From positions 1 through 64,000 of the forward strand of contig CAJQHR010000021.1 in the NCBI GenBank assembly GCA_905478225.1: a stretch of DNA of 64,000 nt, read 5' to 3'. The translations under genes and the position numbers were made by a program. Below, piece after piece: positions 45,238 to 54,170 of this stretch (positions are counted from its first letter, which is position 1; each line of letters begins with the position of its first letter). The notes under the pieces were generated by a model. That model saw nothing but the letters and a program-made list of their open reading frames with translations. It did not search any database and was not told the origin of the DNA. This DNA is from an uncultured Crocinitomix sp. (GTDB lineage Bacteria; Bacteroidota; Bacteroidia; Flavobacteriales_D; Crocinitomicaceae).

Positions 45238-46071
45238 TTATCGCCAGCCACGCATTTCGCAAATATCTTTTTTAAATGGCTTAAAGGTTAACATGACGCC
45301 ATAAAATGAATACCAATCCTTACTTAATGATGTTCCACGGTTTAAGCCAGCTTTACTTCCGGAAGATAAACTTCTGTCTGATAATTGCGCAGAAAGGGGA
45401 CCGTTTAATCCTGTTGCCACATCACTGTCTAAATAATTCCCTGAAACGTCATCAATATAATCAGTAAATGTTTTACGTATTCCATATTCAATTGACATGG
45501 CTACGCGTTTTTTTAGATTAAATTTTAAACCTATCCCCAATGGAACTGTAAATTGATTCAAACTGTATCTATTCGTTTTTGTACCCGGCAGCCCTGACCC
45601 CTGCCCTTCTGTTGCCAATGGCTGCAAAGCATAATCAATTCCGTTAAATTCAGCTTTTGGATTAATTCGTGTGTAGGCAAATTGATAAAAGAAATAAGGA
45701 CTGATGGGATATTTCATATCATTAATACGATACTTAAATAGATCAATTTCAAATCCGAAGGCAAATTCAAGCACTTGTGTTTTGAAACTTAAATTACGGT
45801 CAATATGTCTAGGGTCTGCACTCTTTTCATCCTGCCCATAAACGTTTCCATAGGTTACATTAAAGCGCAATGAATGTCGAGTAGATAGGTTATATCTGAA
45901 AATGCCTCCATAGGCCAACTTGCTATGAATAAAATGTTTTCCAGGATTAATATCTCCAATATAATAAGATCCGCCACCAAAAAAACCAGCCTCCGCCGAA
46001 GTTTTAAATCCTTGCGAAAAACCTGTTGAACTTAATGTAGCGCAAAACAATGCGACTAATAAAACGCGCAT
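45238..46071 (-). CDS. DUF6089-like outer-membrane barrel protein, paralogue 2
   Basis: A signal peptide (MRVLLVALFCATLSSTGFSQ) and the family plan: AEAGFFGGGSYYIGDINPGK, then FGFEIDLFKYRINDMKYPIS, PYFFYQFAYTRINPKAEFNG and SIEYGIRKTFTDYIDDVSGN. It ends MLTFKPFKKDICEMRGWR. It is close to paralogue 1 (the periplasmic turn FKYRI.DM.YPISPYFFYQ is almost identical). Its start overlaps the third paralogue's stop by 16 bases, so those two are one transcript. Confidence 0.8.
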   Translation of the reverse strand: MRVLLVALFCATLSSTGFSQGFKTSAEAGFFGGGSYYIGDINPGKHFIHSKLAYGGIFRYNLSTRHSLRFNVTYGNVYGQDEKSADPRHIDRNLSFKTQVLEFAFGFEIDLFKYRINDMKYPISPYFFYQFAYTRINPKAEFNGIDYALQPLATEGQGSGLPGTKTNRYSLNQFTVPLGIGLKFNLKKRVAMSIEYGIRKTFTDYIDDVSGNYLDSDVATGLNGPLSAQLSDRSLSSGSKAGLNRGTSLSKDWYSFYGVMLTFKPFKKDICEMRGWR

Positions 46072-46985
46072 ATTGCTTTAGAATTTAGGTATGAACGTTT
46101 GTCCTTTGATGAATCGATAGTGAATAGAAAAATCCCGAACATATACGCATCATTCCATCTTGGGTCGCCGCGTTGCAAATAATTATTTCTTCCATCTGGA
46201 TATTCTATTACGCCATTTAGCGCAGGATTTATAGATCTATCTGAGAGTGTTGCAGCAACTGCACCTGTGCTTGCTATTTCACTTGGCAAATAATAAGATG
46301 TACTTACATCATCTATATAATCTGACATAGTATATCTTAAGCTCAATTCAAAACTCAACGCAAGCTGTTTATCAATGTGATATTTTACTCCTGCACCAAT
46401 TGGGAAAGATATGGTTACTCTTTTGTATTTATCAGGGCGGCCAGCTAAACCTTGTCCCTCTATTGCTAATGGTTGCAAAGCAACCCAACTTCCATTATAA
46501 TTGGCTTTAGGATTGAAAAGTTTTAAGCCTATCCCAGTAAAAAAATACGGAGATAATGAAAATGCTTTATTTCCTCGAACTCCTTTTAGTTTATAACGTG
46601 GATAAACTTTATCGGCGTATGGGGAATATTCAATATAACTGGCAACTTCGCCAATATTAGATCGAAAACTTAAATTACGATTATTTCTGATGTCATTTTT
46701 TGTAACGGCATCATCACCGTTCAATAAGCTCCAAATCAAGCTTCCCTTTACAGAAAAATATTGATTCAACATGTATTTGTAACCCAACATTACAATTGGT
46801 CGTGTCATTCGCAGTTTTAAGTCCTTAATCCCATGCGTACCAATTCCTTTTGCTCCACCCAAATCTCCTAAAAATTTTGAGGCACCTACTCCAAAATAAA
46901 CTTCATGACGCACTGTTTTCCATGCTTGCGCAAATCCGCTTATGCAAAAGAATAGTAGGAGTATAGTGATGAACTGTTTTTTCAT
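46056..46985 (-). CDS. DUF6089-like outer-membrane barrel protein, paralogue 3
   Basis: The most divergent of the three: signal MKKQFITILLLFFCISGFAQ, then YFGVGASKFLGDLGGAKGIG instead of GGGSYYIGDLNP, KAFSLSPYFFTGIGLKLFNP, KRVTISFPIGAGVKYHIDKQ and LRYTMSDYIDDVSTSYYLPS. The IDDVS turn, LAIEGQG and YDAYMFG-type end are shared. This gene is probably nearest the ancestral flavobacterial single-copy form, and the others later duplicates. Function unknown. Confidence 0.8.
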   Translation of the reverse strand: MKKQFITILLLFFCISGFAQAWKTVRHEVYFGVGASKFLGDLGGAKGIGTHGIKDLKLRMTRPIVMLGYKYMLNQYFSVKGSLIWSLLNGDDAVTKNDIRNNRNLSFRSNIGEVASYIEYSPYADKVYPRYKLKGVRGNKAFSLSPYFFTGIGLKLFNPKANYNGSWVALQPLAIEGQGLAGRPDKYKRVTISFPIGAGVKYHIDKQLALSFELSLRYTMSDYIDDVSTSYYLPSEIASTGAVAATLSDRSINPALNGVIEYPDGRNNYLQRGDPRWNDAYMFGIFLFTIDSSKDKRSYLNSKAICAFY

Positions 46986-47045
46986 TTAACCTTATATACG
47001 GTATTAAGATACAAATTGGTTACTAACAACGATATAAAAATATCG

Positions 47046-47858
47046 CTAAAGTTCAATATTGGTAGTCTTTTCAGCATTCGCAAATAGATTTGTAAGCATC
47101 ACAAATTCTTGTACTGATAATGATTCTGGTCTTCGAGCAAATAATTCAGCATACTCTTGATATGGAAAATCATACTCATTAATCATTGCTTTCAGGGAGT
47201 TTCTAAGTGTTTTACGGCGTTGATTAAAGGCCATTTTTACCACGCGTTTAAAAAGCCCCTCATCACAATCTAACTTTTTAGTTTGGTTCCGTTTTAGAAT
47301 GATGATGCCCGAATCAACTTTTGGTGGTGGTGTAAACACCTCAGGTGGAACAGTAAAGAGGTAATCAATATCGTAATAAGCCTGAAGGAGAACACTGGTA
47401 ATTCCATGTTTTTTAGAACCCGGTGGTTCAGCAATTCGCACAGCAACTTCTTTTTGAAACATCCCGACAACAAGGGGGATTTGATCCTTATTTTCAAGTA
47501 CTTTAAAAAGAATTTGGGTAGAAATATTATACGGAAAGTTACCTGCAACAGCGAAGGAATCAGTGCCCATTATATCGGTTAAGTCCGAATGCAAAAAATC
47601 CTTTTCATATATGCGATCACCCAAGGCTGGAAAATTTGCTTTCAGATAAACCACCGATTCCGAATCAATTTCAACTACATGTGTTACAAATTCCTTTGAT
47701 TCGAGCAGTGGTTCAGTAAGCGCACCCATTCCTGGTCCTACTTCTAACACCGACTTAAATTCATAACCAGTACCTTCCAAAGCTTCCGTCATGCGCGTAC
47801 ACACCGTTTTATCGTTTAAAAAGTGTTGTCCGAGGTGTTTTTTTGGTTTAACAATCAT
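47046..47858 (-). CDS. rsmA: 16S rRNA (adenine(1518)-N6/adenine(1519)-N6)-dimethyltransferase
   Basis: KsgA/RsmA dimethylates two adjacent adenines near the 3' end of 16S rRNA during small-subunit maturation. It starts MIVKPKKHLGQHFLNDKTV, the standard opening. The SAM loop is VLEVGPGMGALTEPLL, and the catalytic NFPYNISTQILFKVL gives the NxPY motif. FNQRRKTLRNSLKAM is the RNA-binding C-terminal hallmark. The gene is four bases downstream of the DUF4286 gene. Confidence 0.96.
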   Translation of the reverse strand: MIVKPKKHLGQHFLNDKTVCTRMTEALEGTGYEFKSVLEVGPGMGALTEPLLESKEFVTHVVEIDSESVVYLKANFPALGDRIYEKDFLHSDLTDIMGTDSFAVAGNFPYNISTQILFKVLENKDQIPLVVGMFQKEVAVRIAEPPGSKKHGITSVLLQAYYDIDYLFTVPPEVFTPPPKVDSGIIILKRNQTKKLDCDEGLFKRVVKMAFNQRRKTLRNSLKAMINEYDFPYQEYAELFARRPESLSVQEFVMLTNLFANAEKTTNIEL

Positions 47859-47861
47859 TTT

Positions 47862-48173
47862 CTAAAAGCTCTGGTGAACGCGTAGGATAGTTCTAAAAGC
47901 AGCAGTCTTTGTTCCAAAAAGTTTGGTATGATGTTCTTGTAATGCTGGTGCCGCCTCAGTCTGATACTGCTCGTAAGTCGCCATGTTTTCACAGAGGTAT
48001 TGAACTGCAAAGGTTTTACCGCCTTCTTCATGCCCGATTACTTTTGAAATCTTCGATTCTATAAAAAAACCTGAATTCATTACATCTGGAATATGAACTT
48101 CTTTCATCCAAGCCAGCCATTCTTCGCTTTTCTCAACATCAACGGAAATGGTGACATTGTAAATAATTTGCAT
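47862..48173 (-). CDS. DUF4286 family protein
   Basis: Small cytoplasmic protein, 103 residues from ATG 48173, beginning MQIIYNVTISVDVEKSEEWL. A ferredoxin-like alpha/beta fold of the DUF4286 family is indicated by WLAWMKEVHIPDVMNSGFF and KTFAVQYLCENMATYEQYQ. The ATG at 48188 adds five charged residues and cannot be excluded. It recurs next to rsmA in Bacteroidota, but its role is unknown. Confidence 0.8.
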   Translation of the reverse strand: MQIIYNVTISVDVEKSEEWLAWMKEVHIPDVMNSGFFIESKISKVIGHEEGGKTFAVQYLCENMATYEQYQTEAAPALQEHHTKLFGTKTAAFRTILRVHQSF

Positions 48174-48227
48174 TTTTTCTTCTGACATAATTAATTGGTT
48201 GATACCACTATTTCGAAGAGAAACAGT

Positions 48228-50060
48228 TTAATTAAACTCGGCTACAATATTACGATATTTTTCCCGAGCCTCTGCCGTATATAGGCTTCCACTAAATTCG
48301 AAGAGAATCATTTTATAATATTCAGCCGCTTTTTCGCGATTATCTAATCTTGTTTCGTAGATTCTTGCTAGGCGCATTGCCGCATCATCTCCTAGAATAT
48401 CGTGGGCATAAGATTCAACTACCACCACATATAATTCAACCGCCTGAGTCCATTTTTGCTGCCCTTCATAAATTTCTGCTTTCTTAAAAAGCACTTCATC
48501 TACCATACTGTGAAAAGGGTAGCCACGTTCCAAACTATCCAATATGGCTATGGCTTCGTCGAACTTGTTTTGCGTCAATAATAAATCTGCATTTGCGTAT
48601 AATTGAACCGGAGCCTTAGCGGTGTCTACACTTAAATTATCCTGTAAAAGCAGTGATAACTGCATGGCATCATTGGCAATTAATTTACTTGTAGAAGCTT
48701 TTAAAACATCCAATTGTGCTTTGGCATAATCGAACTCACCATCATAATAAAATACTTTGGCATTTTTAAACTTGGCCTCATGCCCTATAATATCTTCGCT
48801 ATTTGCCTTTTCAACCTGCATGTAAAGCAGTGAGGCTTCCCAAATGTCATTTGAAACAACGTAAATATCGCCTTTTATTATTTTAAGCCGAGCCACATCT
48901 GATTTATTTACTGGCAATTCCAGGCTTTCGTTCACCAAATTCATGGCTTTATCAGTATCATTCAAATGAAATGCATAAATTCTCGCCAATTGCTCCATTA
49001 CGCCTAAACTGCGGGGACTTTTACCCATATCAACCAAAGCGGCCTCAAAATCTTGCGCTACTTCTGCAATTTCTTCATTTGTAAATGATTTGCGTTGGGT
49101 GAGTTCTTCAAATTCAGCCGATAATTTACTTTGCACGGCTATATGATAATTCGGGTATTTACTACCCAAATCAATTACATACTGATATGCTTTCATGGCT
49201 TGACGGTAAGCTCCATTTGCTTGGCAAACATGGCCAATTTCTAAGACACGCCTTCCGTTTTCATCTTTTTTCTTATCCAATGCTTTGGCCTGAATCACGG
49301 CGCCAGTAAATTCTTTTTTCTGCAAATAATACCATATAAACATTTCGTTGTACACTTCTTGGTCTGGATTTTTTTGAACCTTAAGTAAAATCTCTTCGCG
49401 CAACATTTCAACCAATTCAGTATCGGTTTCAAAATCAACTACGCGCGATAAATAAGTTTGGACTGTTCTGACATAAACTGGACTATAATCCAAGAGGTTT
49501 AAATACTCCTCAATCATATCAGAAGGACGATTCAAAAGAGAATATAAGGAGGCCAATTCCAATTGGAACCCATACCCCTTTTTCATTATTTTACGTCCTC
49601 TTAGAAAAGTTTGCAAGGCGTAATCGTACATGCCTTTATTTTGAAAAGTTTCTCCTAATTTATCTACACGTGATTGAATGGGTTTTACATCTTGAATTAA
49701 TTCTTCGTAAATTTTATCGGCTTCAACCTCCCGATCGGTCTCTTTATAGACATCTGCCAATTTAAACTGATTCCCTATTGTGTAAGGATCTCGTTTGATA
49801 CGCTTCAAAACTAATTTTTCTGCTTCGCTAAATTTTTCTTGATAAAAAAGGCAAAGAAAATATCTGTCGAAATACAATTGAGAATCATATTTCTTAAATG
49901 ACTTCTCATAATAGATTTCAGCTTTTTCAAATTGTCCTTTCGTGAAATAATGTCCCGCTAACTTCGTATCATTATCTCGAGGTTGACCATAAGCTGGCTG
50001 AATTAATGCAAGCATTAATCCGAATATAAATAATCTGATATATCTAGTCCAATTGGTCAT
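48228..50060 (-). CDS. Secreted tetratricopeptide-repeat protein, 610 aa
   Basis: A signal peptide (MTNWTRYIRLFIFGLMLALI ... YGQ) precedes about ten TPR pairs over the whole length, such as GQFEKAEIYYEKSFKKYDSQ, KGMYDYALQTFLRGRK, ANGAYRQAMKAYQYVIDLG, KFDEAIAILDSLERGYPFH and TQAVELYVVVVESYAHDILG. It is presumably a periplasmic protein-interaction scaffold. Its conserved neighbourhood, between serS and rsmA, is typical of the phylum. Its start overlaps the lipoprotein gene upstream by 17 bases. Confidence 0.82.
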   Translation of the reverse strand: MTNWTRYIRLFIFGLMLALIQPAYGQPRDNDTKLAGHYFTKGQFEKAEIYYEKSFKKYDSQLYFDRYFLCLFYQEKFSEAEKLVLKRIKRDPYTIGNQFKLADVYKETDREVEADKIYEELIQDVKPIQSRVDKLGETFQNKGMYDYALQTFLRGRKIMKKGYGFQLELASLYSLLNRPSDMIEEYLNLLDYSPVYVRTVQTYLSRVVDFETDTELVEMLREEILLKVQKNPDQEVYNEMFIWYYLQKKEFTGAVIQAKALDKKKDENGRRVLEIGHVCQANGAYRQAMKAYQYVIDLGSKYPNYHIAVQSKLSAEFEELTQRKSFTNEEIAEVAQDFEAALVDMGKSPRSLGVMEQLARIYAFHLNDTDKAMNLVNESLELPVNKSDVARLKIIKGDIYVVSNDIWEASLLYMQVEKANSEDIIGHEAKFKNAKVFYYDGEFDYAKAQLDVLKASTSKLIANDAMQLSLLLQDNLSVDTAKAPVQLYANADLLLTQNKFDEAIAILDSLERGYPFHSMVDEVLFKKAEIYEGQQKWTQAVELYVVVVESYAHDILGDDAAMRLARIYETRLDNREKAAEYYKMILFEFSGSLYTAEAREKYRNIVAEFN

Positions 50061-50622
50061 TTGTCATTTTCAAGCCTTCAATAAATTCATCTACTTTAGG
50101 TACAACAACTTGGTAACGATAACGTTCAGCAGAAACCATTGCATAAAAGGTGCCAAAAGACAAACTCACCTTATCCAAAGCCGCTTTTTCAACGGCAAGA
50201 TATTCAGTCAATTGTTCTTTATTCAATACGCCATTTTTAACATCTGTTTGCAAGTCAATAAGCTGATGCTTAATTGCATTCAACTCATCCCCGTAGAGCG
50301 ATTGATCCTTCCCTATGTTGCCCAAATTTTTACGGATGGCCTTACAATCATTCATTTGACGTCCGAATTCTTCATTCAACGTATCAGGCGTATACATGCG
50401 CTTAATTTCCGCTTCATTTCGTTTTACATGCTCCACCATCAACTTTAGACTATCAAAATCTATTCCATCTAAAATATTTTCCAAACTATCGATTTCAGCC
50501 AAATGCTGATCGATTTCACTTATTTCTGTTTTAAACTCCTTTTCAGGGTCACAAGAAACAGCCATTATTGGTATTACAATAAGTAAAAAAACAAACTTCG
50601 TTACGCGATTCAATCCTCTCAT
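50044..50622 (-). CDS. Coiled-coil lipoprotein of unknown function
   Basis: From ATG 50622 the protein is 192 residues, with a lipoprotein signal (MRGLNRVTKFVFLLIVIPIM ... VSC). The mature part is helical and charged, with heptad-like stretches: EISEIDQHLAEIDSLENILD and LIDLQTDVKNGVLNKEQLTE. A longer TTG start at 50646 would run into the serS stop. It lies 10 bases downstream of serS and overlaps the TPR gene, so the three are one transcript. I do not recognise a family. Confidence 0.7.
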   Translation of the reverse strand: MRGLNRVTKFVFLLIVIPIMAVSCDPEKEFKTEISEIDQHLAEIDSLENILDGIDFDSLKLMVEHVKRNEAEIKRMYTPDTLNEEFGRQMNDCKAIRKNLGNIGKDQSLYGDELNAIKHQLIDLQTDVKNGVLNKEQLTEYLAVEKAALDKVSLSFGTFYAMVSAERYRYQVVVPKVDEFIEGLKMTNDQLD

Positions 50623-50632
50623 TCTACAAACA

Positions 50633-51901
50633 TTATATCTTATCAAAACCAGTATAAGGCACCAACACTTCTGGAATATTAATGCCAGTTGACGTTTGAT
50701 TATTTTCTAATAAAGCCGCCATAATTCGCGGCAACGCCAATGCACTTCCGTTTAACGTATGCGCTAAGCTTTTCTTTTTATCAGCACCCTTAAATCTCAA
50801 CTTTAAACGATTAGCCTGGTAAGTTTCAAAATTCGAAATTGAGCTCACCTCCAACCATTTGTCTTGAGCAGCAGAATACACCTCCAAATCAAAGGTCAAA
50901 GCTGAAGTAAAGCCTAAATCACCGCCGCACAATCTTAAAGTTCTATAAGGTAAGCCTAATTTAGTCAATAAGCCTTGCACATATGCGACCATTTGATCCA
51001 ACACTGCATATGATTGATTAGGATGTTCCACACGGACAATTTCTACCTTATCAAATTGGTGCAATCGGTTTAAACCTCTCACATCACTCCCGTATGATCC
51101 AGCTTCTCTTCTGAAGCAGGGTGTGTATGCGGTTGTTTTAAGCGGTAAATCAGCTTCCGCCAACATTACATTTCTATACATATTGGTTAATGGCACCTCT
51201 GCAGTCGGAATCAAGTACAAATCACCCTGCGCATCATGATACATTTGCCCTTCTTTATCTGGCAATTGTCCCGTGCCATATCCAGAAGCCTCGTTCACTA
51301 GAAAAGGAGGAATTACTTCCTTATAACCAGCGTCTCTTGCTTCGTCTAAAAAGAAATTAATTAATGCACGTTGCAATCTGGCACCCTTGCCCATATAAAA
51401 TGGAAAACCAGCACCCGTTACTTTTACGCCCATATCAAAATCAATGAGATCATATTTTTTAGCCAATTCCCAATGGGGAATCCAATCTGCACCAACTGTT
51501 GGAATTTCGCCAGCTTCAGATATTTTCACATTGTCCTCGTCTGAATTCCCTAAAGGCACAGATGAGTGTGGAACATTTGGAATTTCATAGAGTAAACTTT
51601 GTAGCTCATCTGCCAATTTACCCACTACTTCATCCAGCTTTTTTTCTTCGTCGCGAATTTCTCCACCACGTTTTTTTGCTTCCTCGGCTTCTTCTCGTTT
51701 CCCCAGCTTAAACAATTGACCAATTTCTTTGGCTAGTGCATTTGACTCCGCCAATAAAGAATCTTGCTTTTGCTTATTTGAACGCCAATCAGCATCAACT
51801 GCAATTATTTTTTCAATTTGCGCGGCTGCATCCATATTACGAAGCTTCAATAGCTCAATAATTTCCGTTTTATTCTCTCTGATTCTTGTTATTTCTAACA
51901 T
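50633..51901 (-). CDS. serS: Seryl-tRNA synthetase
   Basis: Charges tRNA-Ser. The N-terminal antiparallel coiled coil (about residues 30-105, KQKQDSLLAESNALAKEIGQ ...) binds the long variable arm. The class II motifs are visible: motif 2 as TPCFRREAGSYGSDVRGLNR and motif 3 as LNGSALALPRIMAALLENNQ. TAEVPLTNMYRNVMLAEADL is the serine-site loop. 422 residues is standard. The promoter should lie in the 60 bases before ATG 51901. Confidence 0.97.
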   Translation of the reverse strand: MLEITRIRENKTEIIELLKLRNMDAAAQIEKIIAVDADWRSNKQKQDSLLAESNALAKEIGQLFKLGKREEAEEAKKRGGEIRDEEKKLDEVVGKLADELQSLLYEIPNVPHSSVPLGNSDEDNVKISEAGEIPTVGADWIPHWELAKKYDLIDFDMGVKVTGAGFPFYMGKGARLQRALINFFLDEARDAGYKEVIPPFLVNEASGYGTGQLPDKEGQMYHDAQGDLYLIPTAEVPLTNMYRNVMLAEADLPLKTTAYTPCFRREAGSYGSDVRGLNRLHQFDKVEIVRVEHPNQSYAVLDQMVAYVQGLLTKLGLPYRTLRLCGGDLGFTSALTFDLEVYSAAQDKWLEVSSISNFETYQANRLKLRFKGADKKKSLAHTLNGSALALPRIMAALLENNQTSTGINIPEVLVPYTGFDKI

Positions 51902-51961
51902 TGGTTTTGTTTTTGTGTAAAAATATAAAATGTCATTAGGATTTTGGTCATACCTGACAAT

Positions 51962-51996
51962 AAAAAACTCCTTTCAGCAAAATACCAAAAGGAGTT
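51962..51996 (-). terminator. Intrinsic terminator of the L21-L27 operon
   Basis: On the minus strand AACTCCTTT (51988-51996) pairs with AAAGGAGTT (51966-51974) around a 13-base loop and is followed by six T. It lies 38 bases after the rpmA stop. Confidence 0.8.
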
Positions 51997-52034
51997 CCAA
52001 CCTATCTTTCAATAGGTATTATTTTTGAGCAAAC

Positions 52035-52715
52035 TTATTTAGCTTTTCCGCCGTCTAAGTTATCTTGCAATTCTTTCAATTCATCCCACTTACCTTCAGT
52101 AGCTAATTTTGCTTGCTGTGGCCAAGTATCTGGAGAAAATCTAGCATAGTTTCCTTCAGCTTCGTCAAGTATCTTTTGGATATCAGCAACAGATGCCGCT
52201 GCAACAGCTGCAAACGTAGCTAATCCACCGTCAACTAAAACAGATGCTAATTTCGGCCCAACACCTTCAATTTTATTTAATTTATCTGGTTTGTCCGTAG
52301 CTTTTGTTTTTGGAGCTGCTTTCTTTTCAGCTTTTGGAGCTTTTACTTCTGGAGCAGTAGTTTCTTTTACTGCCTCTTCAGTTTTTGGAGCTTCAGAAAC
52401 CGGTGCCGCTTTCGGCGCTTTTTTAGCAGGTGCTTTCTTTGCTTCTAACACTACATCCTCTTCAAAAGGGATAATAGATACAAAAGATCTGTTGTTTGCT
52501 TTTTTCTTGAATGCAACTAACCCATCAGTTAACGCATATAATGTATGGTCTTTTCCAATTCCAACATTATCACCTGGGTGATGTTTCGTTCCTCTTTGTC
52601 TGATAATGATGTTTCCTGCGATAGCAGCTTGTCCACCAAAAATCTTAACCCCAAGACGTTTCGATTCTGATTCTCTACCATTCTTCGAACTACCGACTCC
52701 TTTCTTATGTGCCAT
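52035..52715 (-). CDS. rpmA: Ribosomal protein bL27 fused to a helix-hairpin-helix domain
   Basis: Residues 1-86 are ordinary bL27 ([57 protein letters not shown]), which lies at the peptidyl-transferase centre. Residues 90-143 are a Lys/Ala/Pro/Glu linker. Residues 144-226 are a helix-hairpin-helix domain ([20 protein letters not shown]) ending with [20 protein letters not shown]. In many Bacteroidota a similar tail is attached to L21, not L27. L21 here has no tail. The usual L27 is about 85 residues. The frame is continuous, so it is a real fusion. It is 41 bases after rplU. Confidence 0.9.
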   Translation of the reverse strand: MAHKKGVGSSKNGRESESKRLGVKIFGGQAAIAGNIIIRQRGTKHHPGDNVGIGKDHTLYALTDGLVAFKKKANNRSFVSIIPFEEDVVLEAKKAPAKKAPKAAPVSEAPKTEEAVKETTAPEVKAPKAEKKAAPKTKATDKPDKLNKIEGVGPKLASVLVDGGLATFAAVAAASVADIQKILDEAEGNYARFSPDTWPQQAKLATEGKWDELKELQDNLDGGKAK

Positions 52716-52756
52716 AATATTAAATATTATTGTTCTGTAAACAGAACTTTAGTTTT

Positions 52757-53068
52757 TTATCCTTTAATGTTTTCAATCTTGATCTCAGTCAAATACTGTC
52801 TGTGACCATTTTTCTTTTTGTAACCTTTACGTCTTTTCTTCTTAAAAACGATTACTTTATCTCCTTTAAGGTGTCTTACCACCGAAGCTGATACTTTAGC
52901 TCCTTCGATAGCTGGGGCGCCTACATTCACTTTTCCGTCGTTGTCGATTAAAAGAACATTATCGAAGTCCATTTTGGCTCCTTCATTACCTTCTAATCTG
53001 TGGACGAAAATCTGCTGGTCTTTTTCAACTTTAAACTGTTGGCCTGCTATTTCTACAATTGCGTACAT
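52757..53068 (-). CDS. rplU: 50S ribosomal protein bL21
   Basis: 103 residues, the compact standard form: [20 protein letters not shown] at the start, [20 protein letters not shown] in the middle, and the rRNA-binding [20 protein letters not shown] at the end. There is no C-terminal extension, in contrast to many Flavobacteriales. It is the first gene of the rplU-rpmA operon, with a clear promoter at 53106-53134. Confidence 0.97.
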   Translation of the reverse strand: MYAIVEIAGQQFKVEKDQQIFVHRLEGNEGAKMDFDNVLLIDNDGKVNVGAPAIEGAKVSASVVRHLKGDKVIVFKKKRRKGYKKKNGHRQYLTEIKIENIKG

Positions 53069-53105
53069 AACAAATTTTCTATTTATTTAACTTATTTTCG
53101 GACGA

Positions 53106-53134
53106 CAAAATTAGGGATTTAATTTAGAAAACAA
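53106..53134 (-). promoter_or_regulatory. Bacteroidota promoter of rplU-rpmA
   Basis: Read on the minus strand: TTG at 53134-53132, 18 bases of spacer, then TAATTTTG at 53113-53106. Both elements match the phylum's consensus (TTTG/TTG and TAnnTTTG) and the spacing is right, 38 bases before the rplU ATG. It is the best promoter I can see in the window. Confidence 0.65.
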
Positions 53135-53138
53135 GGGC

Positions 53139-54050
53139 TTAAACAGTTTTATTTGCAACTGAGGCCCTTTTTTTATTCATAAGGTAAACTCCAATCAAAA
53201 TTACAGCCACCCAAATGAGGTTGTAAAGATCAAATTTTTCACCTGTAAATTGTCCAATAAAAACGGCCACAACAGGAATAAGATAAGTAACTCCTGTGGC
53301 AAAAATATGACTTGAAATAGACACTAATTTTGTAAAGATAAAAACTGCAAAAGCTGTACCTAAAACACTTAATACGATCAAATAACCCAAGGACGTTAAT
53401 CCATCTGGATGATTCATGATTGGTGTAAAAGCGTCAGTATATAGTCCAATGGCCAAAGCAGGAAATGTAATAATGAAGAAAGATAACGAAGTGATAACCA
53501 CTGGCGACACCGTATTCAATTTAAACTTAATCGTAGTTAAACCTACCCCATAACAAAACGTAGCAACCAACACAAAACTTGCATATAACAGGGTGCCACT
53601 CTCAAAGTCGAGTTGGACTTTTAATATTTGATACAGGCCAAATGCCCCCATGATTAAACCCGCTAACTGCGCCCTACTCGGTTTGCTCTTATAAATAACC
53701 ACACCGATTAATACCACAAAAAAGGAGGTTCCCATATTCAAAACACCCGCTAAAGACGAGTTAATCTTGGTTTCGGCTAAGGTAAATAAGAGCGCCGGAA
53801 TTAAATTTCCAGCCGTACCAACAAGCAACAACCACCAAAACACCTCTGTTTTTAAGTACTTTAAATGACGCAAAGCGATTGGCATTAAGACGAGACCTGC
53901 AAAAAAAATGCGCAAAGAACCTACCTGATATGGCCCCATGACAGTTTCATCACCAACAGGCACCATGCTTTTCTTCATTAAAATAAAAGAGCTCCCCCAA
54001 ATTAGAGAGAGCAAAATTAGAAGGATCCATGAACGTTTTTCGTTTGTCAT
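53139..54050 (-). CDS. EamA-family (DMT) metabolite exporter
   Basis: A 303-residue inner-membrane protein with ten helices in two homologous halves. The first EamA signature is SLIWGSSFILMKKSM, with LRIFFAGLVLMPIAL; the second half carries SVLGTAFAVFIFTKLVSISS and IPVVAVFIGQFTGEKFDLY. Such transporters export amino acids, purines or sugars by antiport; the substrate cannot be told. It lies upstream of rplU in the same direction, and its 3' end carries the rplU promoter region. Confidence 0.88.
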   Translation of the reverse strand: MTNEKRSWILLILLSLIWGSSFILMKKSMVPVGDETVMGPYQVGSLRIFFAGLVLMPIALRHLKYLKTEVFWWLLLVGTAGNLIPALLFTLAETKINSSLAGVLNMGTSFFVVLIGVVIYKSKPSRAQLAGLIMGAFGLYQILKVQLDFESGTLLYASFVLVATFCYGVGLTTIKFKLNTVSPVVITSLSFFIITFPALAIGLYTDAFTPIMNHPDGLTSLGYLIVLSVLGTAFAVFIFTKLVSISSHIFATGVTYLIPVVAVFIGQFTGEKFDLYNLIWVAVILIGVYLMNKKRASVANKTV

Positions 54051-54104
54051 TGCGCTGCGAATTTAAGGGCAATTATCCATTCTAATTTTTTTTTTCAAAA
54101 GAAT

Positions 54105-54112
54105 TAATTTTG
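54105..54112 (+). promoter_or_regulatory. Candidate -7 element of the deoxynucleoside kinase gene
   Basis: TAATTTTG (exact TAnnTTTG) lies 58 bases before the ATG at 54171. A matching -33 TTG is not obvious. Confidence 0.35.
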
Positions 54113-54170
54113 GTCTGACTTAAATGAATATTATTTCTACTTTTATAATTCTGAATTTAAAACCAATAAT

